From positions 193,888,027-193,952,026 of the forward strand of contig NC_057796.1 in NCBI RefSeq assembly GCF_018294505.1: a stretch of DNA of 64,000 nt, read 5' to 3'. Source of the DNA: Triticum aestivum. Lineage: Eukaryota; Streptophyta; Magnoliopsida; Poales; Poaceae. Below, in pieces: positions 21,901-32,362 of the stretch (position 1 is the first letter of the stretch; every line of letters starts with the position of its first letter). Both the position numbers and the translations under genes were made by a program. Under the pieces are notes generated by a model that was not told the DNA's origin, did no database searches, and saw only the letters and a list, made by a program, of their open reading frames with translations.

Positions 21901-23186
21901 ATGCACAGATTAAATGATACAAAAATAACAAATCTCCAAGTTCTGCTAAGTAACAGCAGATAACAGCAACTAGCACTCTTGCACCTGAGATTTGGGCATC
22001 AAGAAGGACTCAAATGAACATGGTGCAATGGAACAAAATGAAGAGCATCACGAGATGAACATTTCAATATATTACACGCGCGAAACGGAGCTATATGCAG
22101 AGAGTTATGATGCGATGAACAAGGGCATGTATTGTGAAAATAAAAGACAAATATTTCGGGGAGAGAAGGAAAAGTCAACCCTTCGGAAATCTCAGATCCG
22201 ATCGGACCGAGGTCGCCGGCGATGGAGCTGGCCGGAGTTGAGGACGGGGAGGGGACGGCGGCCGGCGACGTTGGAGAGGAAGGAGGAGGAGCGGCCGGAG
22301 GGAGGAGATGGACAGCGCGGGCGGCGGCGTCGTCCTCGGGCGCAGCGGCGGCGTGGCGACGGCCGGCGAGGTCCGGCGGCCGGGTCGAGGCGACGGGGAC
22401 CGGTGAGCGGCGGCGGCTCCCGGCGGAGCCGTGCGAGAGGCGGCGGCGGGAGGCGATGGGCCGCTGGGGCCAGCCTCGGGCCCAGGCGGGCCGGCGGCAC
22501 GGGATGCCGGAGGAAATGACGTGGCGCGTCCCGATTGGGCGCGGGCGGCGGCGGGGATTTGTCTGGCGCGGACCGGACGCGTCCGGCGGCGGAGAGGGAG
22601 CGGGGCTAGGGTTGGACTGCGAATGTTATTCGGGAGGGATGCATATATATAGCTAGAGGGAGCTAGAAGAGTCCAAATGAGGTGCGGTTTTCGCCCACAC
22701 GATCGTGATCGAACGACCTAGAGCATGGAGATGACTTGGAGGGGTTTTGGGCTATTTAGAGAGGGTTTTTTTCAGCAACACACAAACGAACATTGCGGTT
22801 ACCCGGTTAACCGTTGGAGTACCAAACGACCTCCAAATGGAACGAAACTTGACCGGTGGTCTCCTGGTGGTATACCAAGGCCACTTGACAAGCCTCAGTC
22901 CATTCCGAGAACGCTCAACACCCGCTCACGAAAATAAACAAGAGGGGTGCACCGGAGGAGGTGGGAGCGCCGGATTGCAAAACGGACAACGGGGAAAATG
23001 CTCGGATGCATGAGACGAACACGTATGCAAATGCGATGCACATGATGACATGATATGAGATGCATGACATGAACAAAATGCAAACAAAAAACAAAAACCC
23101 GACCACAAAGGGAATATCATAACACATAGCCGAAAATGGCAAGAGTCGGAGTTACAAACATGGAAAGTTACATCCAGGGTGTTACA
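18963..23186. mobile_element. 4.2-kb solo-LTR-like unit with TSD CTTGG (unit H)
   Basis: The unit begins TGTAACGCCCACGATGC and ends CCAGGGTGTTACA, the inverted TGTAACRCCC/GGGTGTTACA ends seen in many grass Gypsy-type LTRs. It is flanked by identical CTTGG (18958-18962 and 23187-23191). No primer site, polypurine tract or protein-coding segment was found inside, so a solo LTR of a long-LTR family is the simplest reading. The same family occurs at 62495-64000. A paralogous empty site at 24625-24645 supports the insertion boundaries. Confidence 0.75.
22200..22652 (-). promoter_or_regulatory. GC/CpG-rich promoter-like region within unit H
   Basis: A TATATATAG box at 22644-22652 (CTATATATATGC on minus) is followed on the minus strand by CAACCCTAGCCCCGC and some 400 bp of very GC-rich sequence, like a plant gene 5' untranslated region. 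Overlapping ORFs on both strands are by-products of base composition. This fits an LTR promoter transcribing leftward. Confidence 0.45.
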
Positions 23187-23191
23187 CTTGG

Positions 23192-24420
23192 CGCAGGAGT
23201 TACATTTCCCTCTCGGGGCCCATGGGACCGAGCTTCAGTGGCTTAGTGCACTGGCCTATGAGTCAATGACATGTGGACCTTAAATGCGACTGGCCCACAT
23301 GTCATTCCCATGAATGCAGAGCGGTGGTGGGACCGAGAGGGGTGAGACGCAGGTTGGCGGACGAGGCTTGCCTGCTCCCCTCCCATGCTCCGATCCGTAC
23401 TCCCGCACCACTAACTTCCATCCAACGGTTATAATAGATTTCCTCGTGTGGGTCATCTATATTCTCAAAGAAAGGTAAACAAAGGCCGTATTCAAGGAAA
23501 TAATTTCCTGCATGAATCTGTACACGCATGCAAGACCCTTTCCTTTCCTGCTCGTCCTCCTCCGGATCCTCAGCTGCGTTGACAATTCCGGTGCCAACGC
23601 TAGAGCGTCGCAATAGGTGCCTGCCTAAGCCATGTAGCACACTGCGGCGCCAGCGAGTACCACCTCCTCCATGCCAACATCGGCGTCTGGGCCATGCACA
23701 TGCACCTACTCCCGTAGTATTTTACCTGCATGTTCAACTGCAGTACCACACCGATCTTGGACGAGACCATGGAGCTTGTGGACAAGAAAAGTCTCTGCCC
23801 GGCCGATGCATGTCGACGTGCTTGACTGTTGTGACGTGTCGCACGACATTTACTAGCTCGCACTCTGGATGAGCAGCAAGGTGCTGCTTCTGATCGTCAG
23901 TGGTGCGACAGCAACGACGGCATGGTGGGAGCTCGGGCGGATGATCTATCCAGGGCACATAGCTCGAATTGGGCTCGAGATTCCGACGGCTTGCACCGTC
24001 CTGAGGATGTACCACTCAGTGACGAGGCTGGAATGCTGGATACGTATAGGCATGTGCTCGTGGGCGGGAGCAACCTGCTCAACCGATACCGGTTTGCGAA
24101 CGTGATGTACTCGACATATTTGAGCCAGTGAGCCTGGAGGCATTCCTCCCGTCGTACATTGACGCGCGGCTCAACGTCATGCGGCCACGTGCCAGCATTG
24201 GTCGGCTACGGGGAAGCGGCATCCGTGTGGTTCGAGATGCCCAGCTGCCCGTTGCCGCGCCAGCGTTCGCGACTGACTCGTTCGAGTTGAACCGGTCGGT
24301 GGTGGCCTGGCCGTGGTGAGGGTTCCACAGCTGGACGTCGGGGCGTTATAAAAAAATGAGACCAACCCGGGCTAGACTAGCCTGGACGTCGGGGCATTAT
24401 GAAGGCGTAGTAGATGTCCA
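23192..24420. other. Low-copy, degenerate coding-like sequence
   Basis: Between 23520 and 24340 the sequence has gene-like composition and short ORFs on the plus strand (one ends DTYRHVLVGGSNLLNRYRF near 24110), broken by stops in every frame. I do not recognise a family. It could be a decayed gene or a gene fragment carried by a transposon. Confidence 0.3.
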
Positions 24421-24575
24421 TGGAAGGAAACTATGGAAATTTTACAAAAAGATACCCACACCCCTCTCCACATTTGCAAATAAGGCCTTCCCTCGTTCAT
24501 CCTTCTCTCCCACAAGATAAACTACACATACAAATGCATCTTGATGTTCCGTGCAATGCACGGGCATCTTGCTAG
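24421..24575 (+). mobile_element. 5'-truncated copy of Helitron-like element 1
   Basis: The sequence matches the 3' 150 bp of 17743-17983 (ATACCCACACCnCTCTCCACA block, then GTGCAATGCACGGGC and CTAG-T). Confidence 0.55.
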
Positions 24576-25000
24576 TAAGAAACAAATCTCGAGTTTGGCA
24601 CGAGTTCGTGCAGCAGTAGCACCACAAGGCCTGGCGCAAGAGTTACATTTCCCTCTCGGGTCCCACGGGAGTGAGCTTTAGTGGACCCGATAGGTGGCTG
24701 GTCCACATCTCATGCTCCCGAAGGCAGAGGGGCGGTGGGGCTGAGAGGGGTGAGCCGCAGGTTGGGGGACGTCTGGTGTCATGGGTTCGAGCGGCATCGT
24801 GGGAATCGCGTGTGGCTGTGGTAGAAAGTTAATGCTCGTCGCGTTTCAGCTGGCCCACATGTCATGCACACAAAGGCAGAGGGGCGGTGCAGCTGAGAGG
24901 GGTGAGGCGCTCATCGGGGGACGTGGTGCCGTGGGTTCGAGCGGCGTCGTGGGAATCGCGAGTGGCAGTGTATGAAACGTGATGGTCGCTGTAGTTCAAC
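24576..25000. repeat. Paralogue of the insertion site of unit H, with internal duplication
   Basis: AAGAAACAAAT...GGCACGAG...CACCACAAGGCCTGGCGCAAGAG matches the joined flanks of unit H without the insertion. Further right, a block with GGCAGAGGGGCGGTG and GAGAGGGGTGAG is present at about 24697 and 24850 (period about 152 bp). A third copy is at about 23291. Confidence 0.65.
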
Positions 25001-25210
25001 TTCCATGGACAAGCTGTCATGTCTACTGACACATGCATTGCATACCGATCACTGGAAGGAGTAGTAGAGAAAGCTAGGCAGATAAATAGTTCCTTATAGT
25101 CAAGCAGACCTATGCTGCTACTCGTTCCAAAGACATGCACACCATTGAAATAGTTCATCTATATCAATATACACAGAGAGGAAATATTTTTTTACAAGAG
25201 AGGAAATAGT

Positions 25211-25804
25211 TCATCCATCCATAATGCCCTGCCGCTGGTGCGATTTTATCCGCTCGTACGTCAAGGGATAATTCTCCCATCCAGACGACCTTAATGCCAG
25301 CGTGTCGTCACCCTTCTGAAGATTTATACCGAGCACAAAATTTGCTACGTCGAATAGGGATGGTGTCTGTTTATCACAATCTTCTACAGGAATTTTGGTT
25401 CTGGTTTGTAGGTCAGTGATGCTTTTCAAATCAAGGTTGTACCGCGCCAGCTTCTGTTTGTCCACTTTGATGGCTACCCCACAGAAGTATATATCCTCCC
25501 GAGACAAGAAATAGTGGAGCTCACCTGGTATGGAGGGCGCGTGTATGATGTGGAACACCAAAACATCATCTTTGAGGCACGGCTGAAGGACGGTAGCGTG
25601 TTGGATCTTCCTAGTGGCACGCTCCATGTACTCTGCGTCGAGACCGATGACCTTCATCTCTAGCTTTTGGAGGGAGTTGGATACATTATTGATCCACTTT
25701 TGAACAACCCTTGGGTGGTCGGTGACGGTGGCAACTATGCTCAACGAGCCTTCGACGAGGACATGTTGGACGCTAAAAACCTGCGTCTGGATCTCTTTCG
25801 CCAT
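25211..25804 (-). CDS. Truncated 3'-5' exonuclease-like protein (DEDD, RNase H fold)
   Basis: The minus-strand ORF gives 197 residues. Around residues 52-58, VIGLDAEYM matches exonuclease motif I (D-x-E) of the Werner-type 3'-5' exonuclease domain. It is followed by ATVLQPCLKDDVLVFHIIHA (core strands) and FLSREDIYFCGVAIKVDKQKL, as in plant WRN-exonuclease-like proteins. The segment expected to hold motif III (Y-x3-D) is missing or diverged: the C-terminus ends SHQRQGIMDG after a short helix region. Such proteins remove nucleotides from DNA or RNA 3' ends; with motif III absent, activity is doubtful. A TATA-like TTTAAATAA lies about 75 bp upstream (25878-25887). It is a relative of the relic at 43702-44445. 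Confidence 0.65.
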   Translation of the reverse strand: MAKEIQTQVFSVQHVLVEGSLSIVATVTDHPRVVQKWINNVSNSLQKLEMKVIGLDAEYMERATRKIQHATVLQPCLKDDVLVFHIIHAPSIPGELHYFLSREDIYFCGVAIKVDKQKLARYNLDLKSITDLQTRTKIPVEDCDKQTPSLFDVANFVLGINLQKGDDTLALRSSGWENYPLTYERIKSHQRQGIMDG

Positions 25805-25889
25805 TTGGAACCGCTGGACCGGAGGGCTATGGTTTGGAGAATTAGGATTAGATGGCTAGTCTAACGGAAGAAGATGATTATTTAAAGGG

Positions 25890-26875
25890 GCTTTGGAATT
25901 ACTCCAGGAGTATGTGAAGAGGTCAAAACAATGTGAATGCAGTGGGGTTTGGATGCAAATGAAGATGAAGGAGAGGTGAAGAAGCCGAGGAAAATCGGTT
26001 CCCGATGGAGAAGTAAATGGGAGAAGTGGCCTGCAGGCAGTTGATTAGATGGCTAGGTAGACTAAAAGAAAAGGCTATGTGGGTAGACTGAGGAGTGGTA
26101 CATGTTCGTGTACGTGCCCATCCTTCTAGTGCTACATGTGCCACTGGCTAGTTGAGGTCACTCTTTCGAATCACCGTGGTGAGACATTTTATGATTCCTT
26201 TTTATTTCTGCACCCCTCCTGACAGGTGGGTCCTATGCAAATAGATATAAAAAATGTGTCATAGCTGGTTCGGATGGATAACTGCGCGTGCCTGGGAGAC
26301 ACAACATTCTCTGGTTAAGGAACATGGGGTTATCCTCAAAAAAGAAGAAAAAACCATCTTTGCGCTTCCGCATGCACGAGAATTTGGTTCTGCTTGCAAT
26401 ATGGATGATACCCGGAGGATGAAGTGAACCGAGAGGCATGCTAGCACGGGAGACCTATTTCCGCTATACAGTACTACTCCGTATGTTCCTACTAGTAGTA
26501 GTACACTTGATGGTCAAAATATTATTCATCCGGTCCTCATAGTGAAGTGATAAGACCCTGCGCCCGAGGTGACACTAGTCCAGGCGGCGTGTTCGGGTTA
26601 CCAAAGTCAGCCACACCTTGTGCACTGTGCAGTCACTGTCACCGCCGCTGTATAGCATGCCTCGCCTCCTCTCCCTCTCCCCTAGCACCACTCCATCTCC
26701 ATCTCTGTCCCGCCGGAGATCCTGAGGTCACTCTTCATCATCTCACTGTGGCACCCGCGTATCCTCACCTCGCTCGCCTCCCCAAGTACAACTATTCCCT
26801 CACTAGCCGCTCTAGACCGAGAGCCTTCTCCCCCATAAATCAAGCCCCAAAAACCCCCACCTTCCAAACTCCACC
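25890..26875. other. Intergenic sequence between exonuclease-like and F-box genes
   Basis: Both genes are divergent, so this 1 kb would contain both promoters. C-rich sequence at 26660-26870 is a likely 5' untranslated region of the F-box gene. No ORF or transposon end was recognised. Confidence 0.45.
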
Positions 26876-28987
26876 ATGGCCGAACACGAACCATGCAGCA
26901 TCCATATGAGCCGCGATTGGAGCAATCTCCCCAGTGACATCCTCGATCTCTGTTTTTCGTGTATGGATATGCTGAGCGTCGGGCGGCTGGCTGCATGCTC
27001 GAGGGACATGCACACGACCATTGTCGAAGCGAGGCCTAAGCTTTTCAAGAGACCCTGATTGCTGCTATCTAGTCTTGCGAGATTTGCTCACATGATACAG
27101 AGGCGTACATGATGCCCCTCGACTTCAATCCGACGTCCATTAGCCGAAACTTCTTTGCAGGTATGTAGTGGGTCGCCGTACATTATTTCCCTTGACTTCA
27201 ACCCGGTCACCATTGCCCGAAACTTCTTGGCAGGTATGTACTGGTTCGGCATGAACTCCCACTGGATGGCTAACGTCAGAGAAGACTGGAAAAATTTGGT
27301 GCTCGTGAACTTCCACACCTCCCATGAGATTATCCTTCCTACGTTGGATTATATAGGGTCTTACCATCGCGGTCCAAGTCATCTAGATTACCACGTCAGT
27401 TCGACGGACCTTGTTTTGCAGAAGATTGTAATCTGCCAAGTGCCCACACGAGATGCGGGCTACGCAGACTTCAAGCTAATTGCCTTGTTCGACCGCGGAC
27501 TCGCCTATCTTTCTGCTGGTGCCTTCTTTAGCTGGAGATAGCTCACCTCGCAGTGGATCGTCAAAGCTGATATACACTTCTGTGATGCCATTGAACACAA
27601 TGGCATCATCTACGCGATCGACAAAGCAGATGGCAACACGTATTACTGGGACGGCGCATGTAAGTTGTTTCTGTCTGATGTTAATGATAACGCCATGACA
27701 CTATTTGAACTTTTTGTGATGATTGGCATATCCATGTTTGAGCAGAATTTGAGTAGAACTATGGCAATGTATTAGAGATGCCGTAAATTAGCTATATTTG
27801 GAATGAGTTAATTCATGCGATTGTGACCATGTCATTACAGCCAATTTGTACCCCTGAATAATCAAACGGTTAGGAAGATATGGATATTCTCCTTATTTTA
27901 TAGTAATCTATATAATACTAAATATGAGTGGGTATCAATGGCCATGTTAGTTTCTTCATTTTCATGATGTAGAAACATGCATCACACTATTGGTTTCATC
28001 TAACCATACATTAGGGAAGTAAATGTGCATATGGAGAACTCTATATTTGGAAGTAGTGAAATCCAATACTGCTTACCATGTGTACATACCTATATTCGCC
28101 CTTCAACAATCAATGGCTAGAATAATATCCTCACAAAAATTTTGCCCATAGAACATGAGTATATAACAATGCATGGTCTGTTAGTTTCCTTGAAGAATTT
28201 GTTTGTGAGGATAGAACATGATTACATAACATGCATGACATGGTAGTTTCCTGTGAAAAATCGATTGCGAGATAACATGAGTATAACCATGCATGGCGCT
28301 TCTATATTTTTGAACCCGGTATACATTTCCCTGTATTTTCCTCTCAGTTCCAACAGGGACATATCAATGCTGTTTCTTGCATTATCCTACTCATACTCTG
28401 CACAATGCTGATCTTACATTAACAATGCCTGCCCTTTTTTATATGATGCAGTGTCCCTATAGTTACTGCCCTTTGTAATCACACCACCTTTGCGAAAAAT
28501 AGGGAAGCACAACTGGTTCCTCGCTCGATCAGACGACGGCAAAAGACTGATGATCATTCACACACATGAGCCGGAAAAGTTATATTGCAAAAACCCCACT
28601 GTGTACAAGCACCGTGAAATACGTGAGTATCCCGATAGTGGCTGTTACGTCTATGAGCAGGATACCAGTTTGTTTGGGCCTTCAGGATTTTTCAGTTGGA
28701 GGCGGGTAAACAGCCTTAGTTCACACTATCTGTTTCTTAGAATCAATTATCCGATTAACCAGGAGATCACCATTGGCAAGGATCTTGATGGTAGAGAGGC
28801 TCTGTTTGCTATGGAAAACTGTGTCTACACAGCGAGACCTAGGACTTCGGGAGCAAACTCCCCTGATTTTCAACGATACAGCCTGCAGCCAAAAGAAGGT
28901 GAGAATGCAAAAGGCATCTGGATTAACTTTGATCCTTGGATGTCTCAAGTCCCACAGGCAGTGATGTGGTTCAAGCCTTCAGGTTGA
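26876..28987 (+). pseudogene. F-box/DUF295 (KIB1-4 propeller) gene, broken
   Basis: ATG 26876 opens MAEHEPCSIH, followed by the F-box motif WSNLPSDILDLCF...VGRLAACSRDMHT. This frame stops at 27058. The DUF295/KIB beta-propeller continues in another frame at 27155-27659 (LIALFDRGLAYLSAGAF, ADIHFCDAIEHNGIIYAIDK). A likely intron runs from GT 27660 to AG 28451. The second exon (28452-28987) holds KHNWFLARSDDGKRLMIIH, REALFAMENCVYTARPR and the terminal QAVMWFKPSG, after another one-base frame problem near 28460-28470. F-box/DUF295 proteins are substrate adaptors of SCF ubiquitin ligases. A 73-bp tandem duplication (27105-27250) causes one of the breaks. Confidence 0.8.
27105..27250 (+). repeat. 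73-bp tandem duplication in the F-box gene
   Basis: GTACATGATGCCCCTCGACT at 27105 and GTACATTATTTCCCTTGACT at 27178 begin two diverged copies, each ending GCAGGTATGTA. The offset of 73 bp is not a multiple of three, and the first copy carries a TAG. Confidence 0.75.
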
Positions 28988-28989
28988 TA

Positions 28990-29831
28990 GGTAATTTGGA
29001 TGTTGCATCGAAAGGGTGGAGTACTAGTGTCTCCGGATCACTGGTCGCTGAAGCGGGGCTGCAAATTATGATGGTGTTGAATCATCCCTCTTCGAATGAC
29101 TTGTTGTCTTTGTTGCTTGTTTTAATTGGATGGGTAGTTCTCTCTTTTCTTATGCATATTCCTTATCATTTGGTCATCCTCGTCTATGTCACTCTTACTA
29201 TGTAATAGTTGCCTCTATTTAGAATGTCATTCTTGTCTGGATCACGAGAGTTTGAGCGCTGCAGATGGGTGCATTTTGGTGGTGTAGCAAGACTTCTTAT
29301 GAACTATCATGTCTTCCTGTTTATGTCAGTAGTAGTCACTAGTCAATGTTTGAATGTTGTATATATCGTTGTTTCAAAATGTTTATTGTCTTGAACTGCT
29401 GGTGGGCTAAATGAGGGCATCACCATTCTCAAGTGCTCAGAGTATATCTCCTTTTTTCAAGTTATAATTTGAGCATAGTGTCTTTTCGATAATGTACAGT
29501 TGTTTGGGCCAGTGAGGTGTCGTTGAATATGGGCCAAGCAGTAACGCAATGCCAAACAGGTCAATTATGACTCTCAGGCCGGGCTCTCAAAAGATCCTAA
29601 AAAAAAGGTCGGGCTCTCAAAATAAGAAATAATAAGGACTCTTAGGTTGACATGTGGGTGCCACCGGCGTTTTCGTGCGCTTGCGCACCGAGAGCATATT
29701 GGCGCGTGTTCGAGACTCGTGCTACCTTTTCATCCCCAATCTCCTGCCCCTCCCCCACCTCTGGAATCTCGATTCCTACTGTAGTTCCTCCAAATCCCCC
29801 TCCTGTACTCACTGTACTCAAGCGCACTATC
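28990..29831. other. 3' flank of the F-box relic and 5' flank of the DUF4283-like relic
   Basis: Mostly AT-rich sequence with no convincing ORF. A C-rich segment (29725-29815) before ATG 29832 resembles a 5' untranslated region. Confidence 0.4.
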
Positions 29832-30700
29832 ATGTCGCCGGTCAACGCGGATCTCCGAGTCGGAGATCCTGATGTCCGTCCTGCCTTCGGGCGCTGCGTG
29901 CTGTCGCTCAACAGTGGCATGGCGGCGCTTGACGACCAGTTTGTCGGCAAAGTGCTCATGGTAACCATCAACAGCGACCGGCCTCCCGTCTCGCCGGACG
30001 ACCTTATCAAAGCTCATGGCATTGTGCACGGCATCCAAATAAGCGACTTGCTCGTTGAAGTCTGTCCGCCACCGGTTGATTTCTTCATCAGGTTCCGGAC
30101 AACTTTTCACTGCAGTCATGTGTTCGAATCTTCCCTGCGTTTGTTCTGCGATGGCGCGCTGGTGAGCTCTGATCGGTGGCACACAAGATGGGGCTCGGTG
30201 CCCTCTGAGCTTGAGTTTTTAACAAAGCTTACCTTCCACAGCATGCCTCGACGTGCTTGGAACAGCGAGTCCATGAATGAGCTTATCAACGACCTTGGAG
30301 GTGAGCTCGTAAGTATGTTTGTTCCTCCAGACAGCTGGGCTCTGATGGTTATGGCATGGATGAAGAAGCCGTCCACCACACCGAAGGTGATTGGTGTTGA
30401 GATACGGTGCAGGAACCGGGGTTGTACTATTCATCGCCACCAAGGCCGCCGCGGACCTTGTTAGGGATGTACCTATATCAAGTGTTCGTGCATGTCGAAG
30501 AAGTGGTTAATCCATCAATCGAAGTCCTGCCGCCGCCACTGGTGCTAGGGTCTGTCGACGACGTCCATTACAGGAGTCAACGTCAGACTTTCCCCATGTT
30601 GCTCGGAACGATGGATGGCACAGGGCCTACTCCATCGCGCGGCGGAGGCCACTGCTTCTTTGGGAGAAGAGGCAGGGCTGGCTGCCTGGATGTGCTCTAA
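29832..30700 (+). pseudogene. DUF4283-like hypothetical protein, frameshifted
   Basis: ATG 29832 starts MSPVNADLRVGDPDVRPAF. The segment SDLLVEVCPPPVDFFIRF, HCSHVFESSLRLFCDGALV, RWGSVPSELEFLTKLTF and LVSMFVPPDSWALMVMAWM resembles the DUF4283-type proteins that are numerous in wheat-group genomes. The function is unknown; the fold is thought to be RNA/DNA-binding-like in retroelement relatives. Near 30400 the frame shifts: the match goes on in a second frame as EPGLYYSSPPRPPRTLLGMY and LYQVFVHVEEVVNPSIEV to about 30590. A single indel is enough to explain this. Confidence 0.55.
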
Positions 30701-31146
30701 TTTGAGGTAGCAACTGATCTTATCAGATACTAGTTAAATCCGATCTATCGGTGCGAAGCACTGATGTGACAGTACATTTGATTGTGACCTGTTCTATTTT
30801 TGTACCTAAACTTTTTTTAGAACTTATTGTGCTAGTAGAACTTATTGTGTTGTCTATCTGTTTTCTTTGCACATCATTCAAGATATTTCCCCATCATTGA
30901 TAAAGACGTGAACCGTTATGTACGAGTTCGTTGGTTTCAACATAGCCCTACCCGTAGCGATCCACTGCTTCCACCCTGATTGTGCCGCCTGCGTGAAATT
31001 TTTGTATGCAAGTTCAGTGTGCTATGATGTTCTATATGATTGTGTCAACTATATAAGTTTTTACTAAGCATCAGCAATGCATATGGCTGAAAGATGTATT
31101 TACGAGCATTGGCCGATGGGTCTCTCTCTCTCACACACACACACAC
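30701..31146. other. AT-rich flank with CT/CA microsatellite at the right end
   Basis: No gene is seen. Positions 31121-31146 are (CT)n followed by (CA)n, and the element at 31147 is inserted in the CA run. Confidence 0.7.
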
Positions 31147-32075
31147 TGTCGGATTTCGGGTTCCGACAAAACCCTTAAGGTTTGAACACTGGGGTGCGCG
31201 CGAAGATCTCCCCCTCACTGATCATGCCCTCACACACTTCGTGGTCTCTAGGCTAGGCACGACGAACTCACAACACACGAGACACAAGATTTATACTAGT
31301 TCGGGCCACCATTGTGGTGTAATACCCTACTCCAGTGTGGTGGTGGTCGATTGCCTCTTGGGCTGGGGATGAACAGTACAAGGGGAAGAATAGCCTCCTG
31401 AGGAGAGGTGTTCTTATGCTTGGTGAACTTGTGGGTGAGAGGATGAACTGGATCTAGTCCAAGGTGAGGTGAGTTGAGACTCAGTTGCCTCCTACTGTGG
31501 TGGCTAGCCCTATTTATAGAGGCCCTAGTCCTCTTCCCAAATATTGAGTGGGAAGGGAGCCAACAACAGCCAATTCGAAAGGGGACAACTAGTACAGCTT
31601 ATCCTGACAAAAGTAGTCTTCGCCTGCCAAAGGCTCTGGTGGTGACGCCGTCTTGGGCTCCACGGTTACCTCCGTCTTGCCGTCCTGCTGGTCTTTGTCT
31701 CGTTGCACCGATATGGAAACCTTTGCCTGATGCCTCGGAACTCCTCGCCCGCGCTTGCCTCCTTAGCACCAAAGTGGAAGCAAGGACACTGTGTGTGCTA
31801 GTGCCCGCCTGGCGCCCGCCTGGTCTCGATCGTCATGGCTCACGTCAGGAGATCCTCGCGAGGTTTGCCTTGCCTTGATCTCTCCGCCCCTCGTGAGCCA
31901 GCCTAGTGAGGCCGCTCCCTAGGAGGTCTTGTGTCGTCCACCTCACGAGGCTTGGCCCCTCGCGAGGGTCTTGAGTGCTTGTTGGTGAAGATGAGCCGTA
32001 TGGGCCCGCTCGCAGAGCGACGCCGTGGGCCGCAGGTAGGCAAGTCTGTGGACCCCCGTTCCCAGAACACCGACA
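31147..32075 (-). repeat. 3' LTR of element E
   Basis: The repeat runs from TGTCGGATTTCGGGTTCCG to CAGAACACCGACA (929 bp), followed by the polypurine tract GTAGCCCCCGGG (plus strand). The TATA box (CTATTTATAG on plus, 31510-31519) is intact. Confidence 0.88.
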
Positions 32076-32362
32076 GTAGCCCCCGGGCCCAAGGCGCACT
32101 CAGACTTGGCTTCGAGGCGAAGCCAAAGGGCAAGTGCAGAGCGCCGCGGGCCCCAATAGCCTGTGTCCTTGGTCGACGCGTGGCGGTTGATTGGACGTGG
32201 GTGGCTCCGCTTCCCCACGCTGCCTTGATACCCGCCTGGCTAGGCGGCCACCACGGTCTACACGGTCCCCCCATCACTGCGGCGCACTCCCCCAATTCTT
32301 CCGCTTCCTTGAAGCTCAGCCCCTTTCTCCCAATCCGATCTGAGTTCCGTCCTCCCATCGCC

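Noticed and set aside
22192..22656. Overlapping ORFs of 100-175 codons on both strands
   Set aside because: They are G/R/A or P/R-rich translations of a CpG-rich promoter-like segment in unit H, and no domain is visible.
23500..24340. Intact protein-coding gene
   Set aside because: The composition is gene-like, but every frame is broken and no domain could be recognised.
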